NCBI RefSeq assembly: GCF_000325705.1
Contig: NC_019904.1
Coordinates: forward strand, 2,792,001 to 2,856,000
DNA: 64,000 bases
Reading direction: 5' to 3'
DNA from: Echinicola vietnamensis DSM 17526
Lineage (GTDB): Bacteria > Bacteroidota > Bacteroidia > Cytophagales > Cyclobacteriaceae
Shown here one piece after another: positions 1 to 9,404 of this stretch. How positions within the stretch are numbered: position 1 is the first letter of the stretch; each line of letters starts with the position of its first letter. The translations under genes and the position numbers were made by a program. The notes under the pieces were generated by a model. That model ran no database searches and had not been told where the DNA came from. It worked only from the letters and a program-made list of their open reading frames with translations.

Positions 1-115
1 TTTGGCCAAGTATTACCACGATCCCGAAAAAGTAGATGAGCGATGGAAGGAATGGCTTGCCCATGAAGCCAAAGTACTTCAGGAACTTGAGATACGGCCA
101 GACAGGATGCACTGA
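1..115 (+). CDS. C-terminal end of an unidentified protein (partial)
   Basis: An open frame enters from the left edge (first full codon at position 2) and stops at TGA 113-115, giving 37 residues. The tail is charged and helix-like and ends in IRPDRMH. It is too short to assign to a family, and I do not recognise it. The next gene starts 166 bases later, so it need not share its transcript. Confidence 0.5.
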   Translation, partial: LAKYYHDPEKVDERWKEWLAHEAKVLQELEIRPDRMH

Positions 116-281
116 ACAGTGGAAGGTATTGCTAGCACCAATGGCTGAAGAGGTGTGACCTTTTTGGAGCATATGTGTGAGAATATTTTTATTTAGCTAT
201 TATTGCCATTGGTTTATTTTATTGATAATATAAGGCTGATTTTTAGATTAAAAACGGGATTTGTCCTAAATCGAACATTTT

Positions 282-1526
282 ATGGAATTGCTCGAAAATA
301 TTAAAGAAGCGTTAAGGTCAATCAAGTCCAATCGGTTAAGGACGATTTTGACTGGGCTGATCATTGCCATCGGGATAACCGCGCTGGTGGGGATGCTAAC
401 GGCTATCGATGGGATGAAAGCGCAGATTGAGGAGAGCTTCAGTGGTCTTGGCGCCAATAATTTCGATGTACGTTCCAAAAACACTTCTGGACAGCGGGTA
501 ACACGATCCGGGGTGACCGAAAAGCAATTTAAGCCGGTGAGTTATAAGGATGCCTTAGATTTTCGGAAAGGCTATAGCTCCCGTGGAATGGCCACCGTTT
601 CCACACGGGTAAGTGGATCTACAGAGGTGAAGAGAGGTTCTGAAATCACTAATCCGAATGTCAGGATCATTGGAGTGGATGAAAATTACGTGCTGATCAA
701 AGGGCAAAATATTGAAGAAGGGAGGAATTTTAGTAATGTGGAAATCGAATATGGAAACAATGTGTGCCTCATCGGCAGCGAGATCGTAGAATTGCTTTTT
801 AAAAGCCACGAGAATCCGGTCGGAGCTTATGTCTCCTTTTTTGGAAACCGGTATTCGATCGTTGGGGTGTTGGAAGAGCAGGGATCCGTGGGGAATGATT
901 CGGGAGTCGACCGTACTATATTAATTCCTGTGGAAAATGCTTCCAGGCTGGATCAAACGGGCGGGTTTTGGTACACCATCACCGTTTCGACGTCAGATCC
1001 CACAAAAATGGAATATGAAATGGGACAAGCTACTGGGCTCATGCGGAAAGTTCGTGAAGATAGGGTGGGGGAGCTGGATTCTTTTGAAGTGGTCAAGTCC
1101 AATAATGTTGGAGAAAGTTTAGAGGAAGTGGCCGGTTATCTGAGGATCGGTGGCTTTGGGATAGGTTTTATCACCTTATTGGGCGCTTCTGTTGGATTGA
1201 TGAACATTATGCTGGTTTCCGTTACGGAAAGAACCCGGGAAATCGGTATCCGGAAAGCGCTTGGAGCCACCCCCAAAAGGATCCGTCAGCAATTTTTAAT
1301 TGAAGCGATTGTCATTTGTATCATGGGAGGAGTTTTTGGTGTGCTTGTCGGTATGGGAATTGGAAATATCGTGGCCAGCTTTGTGGGGCCTGGAGGATTT
1401 TTGGTGCCATGGCTTTGGATGCTGCTGGCCTTTATGATCTGTGTTTTAGTAGGGCTAGTATCCGGTGTAATTCCGGCAATCAAGGCCAGTAAACTAGATC
1501 CCATCGAAGCACTCCGTTATGAGTAA
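282..1526 (+). CDS. ABC transporter permease of the MacB/FtsX type
   Basis: 414 residues. The layout is typical of MacB-type permeases: a cytoplasmic N-terminus rich in Arg/Lys (SIKSNRLRTILT), a first membrane helix at about residues 20-42, a large periplasmic MacB_PCD-like domain (about 45-280), then an FtsX domain with three helices (about 285-310, 335-365, 375-400). It ends in the family-typical tail PIEALRYE. The signature TERTREIGIRKALGA lies between the C-terminal helices. Such permeases use mechanical coupling for lipoprotein, peptide or drug export and need an ATPase, which is not encoded here; it may lie to the left. Substrate unknown. The gene converges on the DUF805 gene with 3 bases between them. 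Confidence 0.88.
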   Translation: MELLENIKEALRSIKSNRLRTILTGLIIAIGITALVGMLTAIDGMKAQIEESFSGLGANNFDVRSKNTSGQRVTRSGVTEKQFKPVSYKDALDFRKGYSSRGMATVSTRVSGSTEVKRGSEITNPNVRIIGVDENYVLIKGQNIEEGRNFSNVEIEYGNNVCLIGSEIVELLFKSHENPVGAYVSFFGNRYSIVGVLEEQGSVGNDSGVDRTILIPVENASRLDQTGGFWYTITVSTSDPTKMEYEMGQATGLMRKVREDRVGELDSFEVVKSNNVGESLEEVAGYLRIGGFGIGFITLLGASVGLMNIMLVSVTERTREIGIRKALGATPKRIRQQFLIEAIVICIMGGVFGVLVGMGIGNIVASFVGPGGFLVPWLWMLLAFMICVLVGLVSGVIPAIKASKLDPIEALRYE

Positions 1527-1529
1527 AGA

Positions 1530-1883
1530 TTAGACGATGTCCGTTTTTCTAGGATCCGGTCCATACTTGTTGGTGCCGTTGTGGCCAGGTTTGATGGCCA
1601 AGTAGACAAATCCAATCAAGTTGATTGGAGGTGGGATCAATAAATATAGCGCATACTTCCAATCCATCCCGATGTCATGAAGTCGCTTAATCGCCTGTAC
1701 CAATAGCAAAACAATGGTGGTGATCAGTAAAATGCCAAAAATAACAAAGGTGAGCCAGTTTTCAGCTTCCATTGACTCGTAGATCAACATGATGCACAAG
1801 AGATTGATGAAATAGAAGAGTACGAAAAGTAACAAATACTTCCTTCTGGTAATTCTTCCTGTGGGTTCAAGAATGGTTTTCAT
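1530..1883 (-). CDS. DUF805 family inner-membrane protein
   Basis: 117 residues. Family features visible: an N-terminal GRITRRKYL segment before the first membrane helix, about three hydrophobic helices (roughly 15-35, 44-64, 77-98), the KRLHDIG motif at about 66-72 and a C-terminal PGHNGTNKYGPDP segment. DUF805 proteins are small integral membrane proteins of unknown biochemical role. It stands alone, convergent with the ABC permease. Confidence 0.85.
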   Translation of the reverse strand: MKTILEPTGRITRRKYLLLFVLFYFINLLCIMLIYESMEAENWLTFVIFGILLITTIVLLLVQAIKRLHDIGMDWKYALYLLIPPPINLIGFVYLAIKPGHNGTNKYGPDPRKTDIV

Positions 1884-1980
1884 GGCTATTTGGGTTACGG
1901 TCTTAAATACTATACCGTTAAAAAGTTGTTTTTGTTTAAATAACCATTAAAAAGTAGAATCTGTATGGTGAAAAGCCCGG

Positions 1981-2027
1981 TTATCCTCGCTTCTTCCTGA
2001 TGGTTTTGTTTAGAGAAGCGAGGATAA
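1981..2027 (-). terminator. Long perfect hairpin downstream of mtaB
   Basis: A 14-bp perfect inverted repeat (1981-1994 with 2014-2027) separated by 19 nt lies 14 bases past the mtaB stop. Only a short T tract (TTTT, after ACCGGGC) follows on the minus strand, so it may be a weak terminator or an RNA 3'-end stabiliser rather than a classic intrinsic terminator. Confidence 0.5.
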
Positions 2028-2040
2028 TGGCTTATGATAA

Positions 2041-3360
2041 TTAATGTTGTTCGTAAACAATCTCTGGTTCGACGGCATCTACAGTGCCCTTGTCATTGAT
2101 TTCCCAGAGGGTCACCTTCTTGATTTCATTGATGAGGAGCGGATCATATTTAGCGGCCACCCGAACATAATTTTCGGTAAAGCCGTGCATCATCCCGTTA
2201 TCGATGTCTTCTTCAAAAAGCACATCGAAGGTTCCTTTTAAGTTTTGTTCGTAAAACAGTCTCTTTTTTTTCTCAGAGAGGATCCGTAGCATTTTGGAAC
2301 GTTGGTTTCGGACTTTCATGGGGACGACATCATCCATTTCTGTCGCCCGCGTGTTAGGTCTTTCAGAATACGTGAACACATGGAGGTAAGATACAGGAAG
2401 CTCGTTTAGGAAGTTATAGGTTTCTAGGAAAAGCTCTTCGGTTTCTCCAGGGAAGCCAACGATAACATCCACGCCAATACAGCAGTGTGGCATCAAGGAT
2501 TTGATTTTCGAAACCCGATCGACATAAAGCTCACGAAGGTATCGCCTGCCCATCTTTCTCAGGATGGTGTTGCTGCCGGATTGAAGTGGGATATGGAAAT
2601 GAGGCACAAATCGCTTTGATCGGGAAGCGAACTCTATGATTTCATTGGTGAGCAAATTGGGTTCAATGGATGAAATGCGAAACCTGTCAATCCCTTCAAT
2701 TTCGTCAAGTTCCTGAACAAGGTCCACAAACTTTTCTTTCCTCTTTCCTCCTTGAATACCGAAGTCTCCGATATTGACACCTGTCAATACGACTTCCTTG
2801 ACATCCGTAGCGGCAATTTCCCGGGCTGATTTCAGAATGTTTTCGATGCTGTCACTTCGGCTTTTCCCCCTTGCCAAGGGGATGGTGCAGAATGCACAGC
2901 CGTAATTACAGCCATCCTGGACTTTCAGGAATGTTCTGGTGCGATCATGCATGGAAAAAGCATTGTTAAATGCTGTGGCTTCCTGGATTTCTGAGGCCAG
3001 GATTTTGGTTTCTTGTTCCTTGGCGAATCCATCCAGCAGTTCAATCAACCTGAACTTTTCTGCAGCGCCAAGCACTGCATCTACTCCTTTTATTTCCGAA
3101 ATTTCCTTTGGTTTTAGTTGGGCATAGCACCCGATGATCGTCACGTATGAATTGGGCGATATTTTTTTAGCTTCTTTAACGATCTTCTTACACTTCTTGT
3201 CTGCATTCTCCGTCACCGAGCAGGTATTGATGATGAAAATGTCGGGCGTATCTTCAAATCCCACCTTTTTATAGCCCTTTTCTTCAAATTGCCGGCTAAT
3301 GGTGGAAGTTTCAGAGTAATTTAATTTGCAACCCAATGTATAAAATGCTACCTTTTTCAC
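2041..3360 (-). CDS. mtaB: tRNA t6A37 methylthiotransferase MtaB
   Basis: 439 residues with a GTG start. A radical-SAM methylthiotransferase that converts t6A37 to ms2t6A37 in tRNA. The N-terminal UPF0004 domain carries the cluster cysteines C11 (YTLGCKLN), C47 and C78. The radical-SAM cluster motif is CxxxCxxC at C151/C155/C158 (DGCNYGCAFC). A TRAM-like C-terminal region follows. The YTLGCKLNYSE opening and absence of the MiaB-type N-terminal extension favour MtaB over MiaB, and a separate MiaB is encoded at 21.3-22.7 kb. A consensus promoter lies 33-62 bases upstream. Its substrate needs the t6A pathway. Confidence 0.93.
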   Translation of the reverse strand: MKKVAFYTLGCKLNYSETSTISRQFEEKGYKKVGFEDTPDIFIINTCSVTENADKKCKKIVKEAKKISPNSYVTIIGCYAQLKPKEISEIKGVDAVLGAAEKFRLIELLDGFAKEQETKILASEIQEATAFNNAFSMHDRTRTFLKVQDGCNYGCAFCTIPLARGKSRSDSIENILKSAREIAATDVKEVVLTGVNIGDFGIQGGKRKEKFVDLVQELDEIEGIDRFRISSIEPNLLTNEIIEFASRSKRFVPHFHIPLQSGSNTILRKMGRRYLRELYVDRVSKIKSLMPHCCIGVDVIVGFPGETEELFLETYNFLNELPVSYLHVFTYSERPNTRATEMDDVVPMKVRNQRSKMLRILSEKKKRLFYEQNLKGTFDVLFEEDIDNGMMHGFTENYVRVAAKYDPLLINEIKKVTLWEINDKGTVDAVEPEIVYEQH

Positions 3361-3392
3361 AGCGGTCCCCCTAGTTTTAGTGTATTGAATTG

Positions 3393-3422
3393 CAAATTTA
3401 AGGATATTCTTCCAGTTTTCAA
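3393..3422 (-). promoter_or_regulatory. Bacteroidota-type promoter of mtaB
   Basis: On the minus strand a TTG (-33; plus 3420-3422) is followed by a 19-nt spacer and a perfect TAAATTTG -7 box (plus 3393-3400). This matches TTG-N19-21-TAnnTTTG and predicts a 5' leader of about 25 nt. Confidence 0.65.
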
Positions 3423-3561
3423 TTTTGTGTTAATAATGAGGAATTTACGCGAATTCGCATGTATTTGTGTGGATTTGTGTCTTTTTTGCTCGAATTAATG
3501 TCTTTTTCTTAAAGATTGGTGTAAAAAAATACGATTTTTCTTTTTATTTCAGATTTTTGCT

Positions 3562-3569
3562 TATCTTCG
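3562..3569 (+). promoter_or_regulatory. Possible -7 element for the glutamine synthetase gene
   Basis: TATCTTCG matches TAnnTTTG at seven of eight positions and lies 30 bases before the ATG. No clear TTG is seen at -33, so the call is tentative. The spacer also holds a 10-bp palindrome GCGAATTCGC (3449-3458) of unknown meaning. Confidence 0.3.
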
Positions 3570-3598
3570 CTACTGTTTTTAAACCACATTATTAAAAC

Positions 3599-5761
3599 AT
3601 GGCAACTTTACGACAACAATCATTAATGATGGTACAATCAAGAGGAAATGTACCTTTTGAGGCTCCATCCAGTAAAATTTCCGATTACTTTGGTTCCGAA
3701 GTGTTCGGTTTATCCAAAATGAAAGATGCGCTTGCTCCTTCCGTGTATAAAAAAGTGAGCGAAGCAATCGAAAAGGGATCAAAAATTGATACCTCAAGTG
3801 CAGAAGAAGTAGCTACAGCGGCGAAAGCATGGGCCTTGTCAAAAGGAGTGACCCACTACACGCACTGGTTCCAGCCACTTACTGGGTCTACCGCTGAGAA
3901 ACACGATACGTTCTTTGACGCGCACGCAAAGATTGAAAGATTTAAAGGTTCAGCATTGGTTCAGCAAGAGCCAGATGCTTCTTCCTTCCCTAATGGTGGT
4001 ATAAGAACAACATTTGAAGCAAGAGGATATACAGCTTGGGATCCTAGTTCTCCAATGTTCATTTTTGAGAACACGCTGTGCATTCCAACCATTTTTGTGT
4101 CCTATACAGGAGAAGCATTGGATTATAAAACCCCATTGCTGAAGTCTGTAGAGGCCGTTAGTGCTGCTGCCACTCCTATCTGCCAATTGTTTGATAGAAG
4201 TGTGAAAAAAGTAAATCCATCACTAGGGGTGGAGCAAGAGTACTTTGTGATCGATAAGGCGCTTTATGCCTCAAGACCTGACTTGGTAATGGCAGGAAGG
4301 ACTGTATTTGGTCATAATCCAGCCAGAGGCCAACAGTTGGATGATCACTACTTTGGTTCTATACCTGGCCGAGTGAAGGCTTTCATGAAGCACTTCGAAA
4401 TCGAAGCCTTGAAATTGGGCATTCCAGTGTCTACGCGTCACAATGAAGTGGCTCCAGGGCAATTTGAAGTGGCCCCGGTATTTGAAGAAATAAACAAAGC
4501 TACAGACCACAACCAATTGTTGATGGATCTGATGGATAAAGTGGCGGACCAACATCATTTGAAAGTGTTGTTCCACGAAAAACCATTCGCAGGTCTTAAC
4601 GGTAGTGGTAAGCATAACAACTGGTCATTGATCACTGATACTGGTGTGAACTTGTTCCAGCCAAGTAATTCTGCCAGAGAGAACCTTCAGTTCTTAACGT
4701 TCTTGGTGGCTACTGTCAAGGCTGTTCATGACCATGCGGACATTTTGAGAGCAAGTATCGCCTCAGCGGGCAATGACTTCCGTTTGGGAGCCAATGAAGC
4801 ACCACCGGCGATCATCTCTGTTTTCTTGGGATCTACCCTTACTGCGGTATTGGACGAGCTTGAGAAAAACGGTAATATCAAGATCGAGAAAGGTGACAAT
4901 ATGTACATGAAGCTTGGTATCAGCAAGATTCCAGAGATCATCTTGGATAATACCGACCGAAACAGGACTTCTCCATTTGCATTTACCGGCAACAAATTTG
5001 AGTTTAGAGCAGTAGGCTCTTCTTCAAACGTAGCTGGCCCGATGACTGCCTTGAACGTGATCGCTGCAGATACCTTGAAGTTGATGTACAAAGACATTCA
5101 AGCTGAAATCGAAGGTGGAAAAGAGAAGAAAATCGCCATCGTTAATGTATTGAGAAAATACATCAAAGAAAGCAAGAAAGTAAGATTCGAAGGAGACGGT
5201 TACTCTGAAGAGTGGGAAAAAGAAGCCGAAAAAAGAGGGCTTTCCAACTTGAAGAGCACGCCATTTGCGCTGGATGTATTGGTAGCGAAAGCAACCTCAG
5301 AGCTGTATGAGAAGCACAATGTAATGAACATTACGGAGCTTCACGCAAGACATGAAATCCGTCTTGAAAATTACATCATGAAAGTTCAGATCGAGTCAAG
5401 GGTGATGGGAGACCTTGCCTTGAACCACGTGATTCCTACTGCTATTCAGTATCAAACCAAGCTGATTGAAAACGCTAACGGGCTTAAGAGCCTTGGACTG
5501 GATTCCAAAGCGGCCATTGATACCATCAATGAAATCAGTAAGCACATCGAAGCTATCAAAGAAAATGTTTCTGCGATGATCGATGCCAGAAGAAGACTGA
5601 ACAAAGAAGAGGATATAGCTAAGAGAGCGAAAGGTTATAGCACAGATGTAAAAGATGCCTTCTTTGAGAAAATCAGATACTCTGTAGATAAGCTTGAGCT
5701 TTTCGTGGACGATGAGTTCTGGCCACTAGTGAAATATAGAGAAATGTTGTTCTTGAGATAA
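3599..5761 (+). CDS. glnN: Glutamine synthetase type III (GlnN)
   Basis: 720 residues, the usual size for GSIII and much longer than type I (about 470). It catalyses ATP-dependent amidation of glutamate, the main ammonium assimilation step. An N-terminal GSIII-specific domain (about residues 1-220, with GGIRTTFEARGYTAWDP) precedes the catalytic core: GVEQEYFVID holds metal-binding Glu, NEVAPGQFEVAP is the classic substrate/metal region, and GLNGSGKHNNWS the nucleotide region. A C-terminal helical extension follows. The gene is monocistronic, ending in a strong hairpin terminator. No PII or ammonium transporter gene is adjacent. Confidence 0.96.
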   Translation: MATLRQQSLMMVQSRGNVPFEAPSSKISDYFGSEVFGLSKMKDALAPSVYKKVSEAIEKGSKIDTSSAEEVATAAKAWALSKGVTHYTHWFQPLTGSTAEKHDTFFDAHAKIERFKGSALVQQEPDASSFPNGGIRTTFEARGYTAWDPSSPMFIFENTLCIPTIFVSYTGEALDYKTPLLKSVEAVSAAATPICQLFDRSVKKVNPSLGVEQEYFVIDKALYASRPDLVMAGRTVFGHNPARGQQLDDHYFGSIPGRVKAFMKHFEIEALKLGIPVSTRHNEVAPGQFEVAPVFEEINKATDHNQLLMDLMDKVADQHHLKVLFHEKPFAGLNGSGKHNNWSLITDTGVNLFQPSNSARENLQFLTFLVATVKAVHDHADILRASIASAGNDFRLGANEAPPAIISVFLGSTLTAVLDELEKNGNIKIEKGDNMYMKLGISKIPEIILDNTDRNRTSPFAFTGNKFEFRAVGSSSNVAGPMTALNVIAADTLKLMYKDIQAEIEGGKEKKIAIVNVLRKYIKESKKVRFEGDGYSEEWEKEAEKRGLSNLKSTPFALDVLVAKATSELYEKHNVMNITELHARHEIRLENYIMKVQIESRVMGDLALNHVIPTAIQYQTKLIENANGLKSLGLDSKAAIDTINEISKHIEAIKENVSAMIDARRRLNKEEDIAKRAKGYSTDVKDAFFEKIRYSVDKLELFVDDEFWPLVKYREMLFLR

Positions 5762-5782
5762 TCAAGAACAGGAAAATAAAGT

Positions 5783-5810
5783 AAAAAGCCGGGTATTGCC
5801 CGGCTTTTTT
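5783..5810. terminator. Bidirectional intrinsic terminator
   Basis: GCCGGG (5788-5793) pairs with CCCGGC (5799-5804) around a 5-nt loop, flanked by A5 and T6. It can act on glnN (+) and on the convergent creatininase gene (-), whose stop codon overlaps the T tract. Confidence 0.88.
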
Positions 5811-6573
5811 ATTTGTAAGGATCGTACTGGTTTAATGCTGCCAGTTCAATGAAAAGATTACTGATTTTTTCGGTGAGGTCTTTAAAATAACGTTCGCCTT
5901 TTTTCGATGAGGCTTTTTTGGGGTTTCCGATACCGGTGTCTTTGGTGACCCTGGACCATTTTCGCTCAGACCATGCCCAGCCTTCCCTGATGCCTTCTAC
6001 CAATGATTCACGTTCTTCTCCTTCTCCTGCTTCATCAAGCGGCCGTACCAAGTGAGGATGTAAATACATGATAAGGCTCGTTTCCATTTCATCTGCATGG
6101 TCTCCGTCCATCTCGAAATACGCTTTTTTGTCCAATGCCTTGAACCAATTGCAGCTAGAAAAAAACATGTCAGGATACTTAAGCCCCAATTCCCGTAAGA
6201 TTGTTTTGAAGTCGTTTCCTCCATGACTGTTTAGAATAAGTAATTTCCTGACCTTTTGTCGATGCAGGACTTCTACAACATCGTTTACGATGGCCAACTG
6301 GGTGCTGGGATTGAGGTTCATGTCCAAAAAAATGTCTGCCTGTCCTGTGTTGACCCCAAAAGGAATGCAGGGAAGTACCGTGATGTGTGCCCCTGCTTCG
6401 TAAGCCAAACGTCCGGCTTCAGCAGCAATTGCCTCTGCTTCATAATTATCCGTTCCATAAGGTAAGTGGTAGTTGTGCGCTTCTGTAGCTCCCCATGGAA
6501 GGATGGCTAAATCGATATTGGCATGTTTTAGGTCTTTCCAGTTTGATTCGGCAAGAATGTATGGTCTCATCAT
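5809..6573 (-). CDS. Creatininase-family amidohydrolase
   Basis: 254 residues. The creatininase fold is a metal-dependent amidohydrolase. Expected ligands are seen in WGATEAHNYHLPYGTDN (Glu, His and Asp ligands), the LNSHGGND motif and GDHADEMETS (His and Glu). Family members act on creatinine, formamidopyrimidines or mycofactocin peptides; the actual substrate cannot be told here. Two consecutive Met codons start the frame (6573 or 6570); no Shine-Dalgarno decides between them. No purine or creatine catabolic genes are adjacent. The stop lies in the shared terminator with glnN. Confidence 0.88.
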   Translation of the reverse strand: MMRPYILAESNWKDLKHANIDLAILPWGATEAHNYHLPYGTDNYEAEAIAAEAGRLAYEAGAHITVLPCIPFGVNTGQADIFLDMNLNPSTQLAIVNDVVEVLHRQKVRKLLILNSHGGNDFKTILRELGLKYPDMFFSSCNWFKALDKKAYFEMDGDHADEMETSLIMYLHPHLVRPLDEAGEGEERESLVEGIREGWAWSERKWSRVTKDTGIGNPKKASSKKGERYFKDLTEKISNLFIELAALNQYDPYK

Positions 6574-6904
6574 ATTGTAACAATGGTTTAGTATTAATTG
6601 ACTTATCTCAAAGTAAAATGGGGTAATGCTGATAGGGTATGCCCGTTACGAAAGGCTATCAGGTTATTTGAATAGAAAGCTACAGGCGGCTTTCCTAAAC
6701 CATGGTAATAATATAATGATTTTCAGTTGGTTTTTTGACTTCCTTCGCTGGCTTTTTTTGTAAGGCAGATATAAAAATTAAATCGGGTGAATTCGTAAAT
6801 GTTTCTGAAATGATTAAATCTTTTTTAAAATTTTCAATTATAGATTATAAGTTGTACTTTTATTTCTGAAAATAAACACGGGCTAAATTCCTAATCGAAC
6901 TAAC
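6574..6904. other. Intergenic region between divergent creatininase and fucosidase genes
   Basis: 331 AT-rich bases without a convincing ORF. It must hold two divergent promoters. TACTTTTA at 6855-6862 is a possible -7 box for the fucosidase gene, with T-rich sequence but no clean TTG 20 bases upstream. No carbohydrate-regulator operator is obvious. Confidence 0.4.
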
Positions 6905-8344
6905 ATGATAAGAAAAACACTAAGGCTAATTGGGGGATTGATGTTTTTCTGTGCTGCTCATGGAGCAATCGCACAGGAGGATAATCTTCACCATCAGTCG
7001 AGTGTTTATGAGGCTCCTACAGACCCTGAAGTGGTGGCCAAGCTTGATAAATGGCAAGATTTAAAGTTTGGAATGATAGTCCATTGGGGAGTGTATGCAG
7101 TCCCAGGGATGATAGAGTCTTGGGCACTTTGCTCTGAAGATTGGATCAACAGGGATAGCACGGTCTCATATCATGAATTTAAGGATTGGTATTGGGGATT
7201 AAAGGATGAATTTAATCCAGTAGATTTTGATCCGGATCAGTGGGCAGATGCTGCTGATGCGGCTGGAATGAAGTATTTGGTGTTTACTACCAAGCACCAC
7301 GATGGTTTTAATATGTTTGATACTCAGCAGACAGATTATAAAATCACGGCTGGTCCTTTTAAAAACCATCCTAAGGCGAATGTAGCCAAGCACGTATTTG
7401 AGGCCTTCCGAAAGAAGGGCTTTATGATTGGTGCATATTTCTCAAAGCCTGATTGGCACTCCCAATATTACTGGTGGGATAAGTATGCTACTGCTGACCG
7501 GAATAACAATTATGACATCCGCAAAAATGAGTGGCGGTGGAATATGTTCAAGGAATACACCTATAATCAAATCAGTGAATTGATGCATGATTATGGAAGT
7601 GTAGATATCCTTTGGCTTGATGGGGGCTGGGTGCGGCCGCTGGAAACGGTGAATGATGAAGTGCGGGCATGGGGAGCGAGGATACCGGAGTGGAGTCAAG
7701 ATATTGACATGCCAAAAATAGCCAGGATGGCCCGTGAAGCACAACCGGGAATTCTGATGGTGGATCGGACGGTTCATGGACCGTATGAAAACTACCAGAC
7801 GCCCGAACAAAGTATCCCAAAGGAGCAGTTGGATGTGCCATGGGAGTCATGTATGACCCTCGGTCATGCATGGGGCTATCATGAGCATCAAAATTACAAG
7901 TCTGTAAATAAGGTAGTGCACACCCTCGTAGAAGTAGTGGCCAAAGGCGGAAGTCTTCTGTTGGGGGTAGGCCCTTCTCCAGAGGGACTCCTTCCTGATG
8001 AAGATGTGAAGCGGTTAAAGGGAATCGGAGATTGGTTGGAGGTGAACGGTGATGCGATTTACGGAACCAGAACGGTGACCTACTACCAGGATGACAACGT
8101 TTACTTCACCCAAGGTAAGCAAGGTGAGAAGTACGCGATAGTACTGATAGAGGAGGGGATGGAAATCCCTAACACTGTGTCATGGTCCGATGAGCAAGAC
8201 GTTAAAGGTAAGAAAGTGACACTTTTGGACGGCGGGAAATCACTTCGCATTGCTAAAACAGCTGGTGAGGTAGTGGTGACCATCCCCCAAAAGATCAGAA
8301 ATAACATAACACAAAAAGACGCTATCGTCTTTACCTTTCAATAG
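6905..8344 (+). CDS. Secreted alpha-L-fucosidase, GH29
   Basis: 479 residues. A Sec signal peptide (about residues 1-23, ending AHGAIAQ) sends it to the periplasm or outer surface. The GH29 barrel shows FGMIVHWGVYAVP (about 55-67), TTKHHDGFNMF (128-138) and WLDGGW, whose Asp239 is the expected nucleophile. A small C-terminal beta domain follows from about residue 395. It hydrolyses terminal alpha-L-fucose from glycans by retention. It is not in a polysaccharide utilisation locus: no SusC/SusD pair is adjacent. A hairpin terminator follows, so it is probably transcribed alone. Confidence 0.93.
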   Translation: MIRKTLRLIGGLMFFCAAHGAIAQEDNLHHQSSVYEAPTDPEVVAKLDKWQDLKFGMIVHWGVYAVPGMIESWALCSEDWINRDSTVSYHEFKDWYWGLKDEFNPVDFDPDQWADAADAAGMKYLVFTTKHHDGFNMFDTQQTDYKITAGPFKNHPKANVAKHVFEAFRKKGFMIGAYFSKPDWHSQYYWWDKYATADRNNNYDIRKNEWRWNMFKEYTYNQISELMHDYGSVDILWLDGGWVRPLETVNDEVRAWGARIPEWSQDIDMPKIARMAREAQPGILMVDRTVHGPYENYQTPEQSIPKEQLDVPWESCMTLGHAWGYHEHQNYKSVNKVVHTLVEVVAKGGSLLLGVGPSPEGLLPDEDVKRLKGIGDWLEVNGDAIYGTRTVTYYQDDNVYFTQGKQGEKYAIVLIEEGMEIPNTVSWSDEQDVKGKKVTLLDGGKSLRIAKTAGEVVVTIPQKIRNNITQKDAIVFTFQ

Positions 8345-8367
8345 GTACAAAGATATTTATTAGGGTC

Positions 8368-8404
8368 AAAGCCTGGGGGGAAGGATTCCCTTCGGGCTTT
8401 TTTT
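8368..8404 (+). terminator. Intrinsic terminator after the fucosidase gene
   Basis: AAAGCC pairs with GGGCTTT and GAAGG with CCTTC around a short loop, with a bulge of G residues, followed by T7. It lies 24 bases past the stop. Confidence 0.75.
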
Positions 8405-8521
8405 GTGTTTTAACTAGAGGACTATACGGGCTTTGGCTTATTTTTTGTCATGTTTGGGCATAGGCTCGTAATTGCAAGTTGTAAGCCTTATCTTCGTAAA
8501 CACAAAAGAAATATTTTTAAT

Positions 8522-9379
8522 ATGAAAGGTATCATTTTAGCCGGAGGTTCCGGGACCCGACTCTATCCATTGACCATTGCAGTGAGTAAACAGCTTATGC
8601 CTGTCTATGATAAGCCGATGATCTATTACCCATTGTCCGTTTTGATGATGGCGGGGATTCGGGAAATCATGATCATAACCACTCCCGAGGACGCGGATGC
8701 TTTCAAGAAACTGTTGGGAGACGGGAGTCATTTGGGGTGTGAATTTACCTTTGCCATTCAGCCAAAACCAGAAGGCTTGGCGCAGGCATTTGTGATCGGT
8801 GAGGAATTTATTGGTGATGATAAAGTAGCCTTGATCTTGGGTGATAATATATTTTACGGTTCTGGATTACAAGAAACTTTGCTGAAACATACCGATCCTG
8901 AAGGTGGGGTGGTTTTTGCCTATCATGTGAATGATCCTCAGCGTTATGGCGTGGTGGAATTTGACCAAAATAAGAAGGCTATCAGCATTGAAGAAAAACC
9001 TCAAGCTCCCAAGTCTAATTTTGCAGTTCCTGGCTTGTACTTTTATGATAACCGGGTGGTCGAAATCGCTAAGCAGATTAAGCCCAGTGCGCGAGGGGAG
9101 CTTGAAATTACGGATGTAAACAATGCCTATTTAAAAGAGGGTAAATTAAGTGTAGGGATCCTTAGCAGAGGCACAGCTTGGCTGGATACGGGAACACACC
9201 AGTCTTTGCAACAGGCAGGACAGTTTGTGGAGGTGATAGAGGAGCGGCAAGGGCTTAAGATTGGTTGTGTCGAAGAAGTCGCCTATCACAAAGGCTTTAT
9301 CACTAAGCAACAATTACTGGCACAAGCCGAGAAGCTTGGGAAAAGCGGATATGGAACCTATCTGAAAGGGATTATTTGA
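8522..9379 (+). CDS. rfbA: Glucose-1-phosphate thymidylyltransferase RmlA/RfbA
   Basis: 285 residues with the ATG at 8522. The frame is open further upstream, but family members begin at [18 protein letters not shown], and a TATCTTCG -7 box at 8489-8496 would put the transcript start just before 8522. It makes dTDP-glucose from glucose-1-phosphate and dTTP, the first step towards dTDP-rhamnose and other deoxysugars. Visible motifs: the GGSGTRLYP nucleotide loop, [25 protein letters not shown] (metal Asp) and EEKP. Other rml genes are absent from the window, which is unusual because rmlABCD are often clustered. Confidence 0.94.
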   Translation: MKGIILAGGSGTRLYPLTIAVSKQLMPVYDKPMIYYPLSVLMMAGIREIMIITTPEDADAFKKLLGDGSHLGCEFTFAIQPKPEGLAQAFVIGEEFIGDDKVALILGDNIFYGSGLQETLLKHTDPEGGVVFAYHVNDPQRYGVVEFDQNKKAISIEEKPQAPKSNFAVPGLYFYDNRVVEIAKQIKPSARGELEITDVNNAYLKEGKLSVGILSRGTAWLDTGTHQSLQQAGQFVEVIEERQGLKIGCVEEVAYHKGFITKQQLLAQAEKLGKSGYGTYLKGII

Positions 9380-9404
9380 GGGTGTTTATAAAAGCGATTT
9401 CAGT

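Noticed and set aside
1286..1504. Minus-strand frames inside the ABC permease, TamB, GroEL and other large genes
   Set aside because: All lie antisense to well-supported genes and show composition expected of shadow frames.
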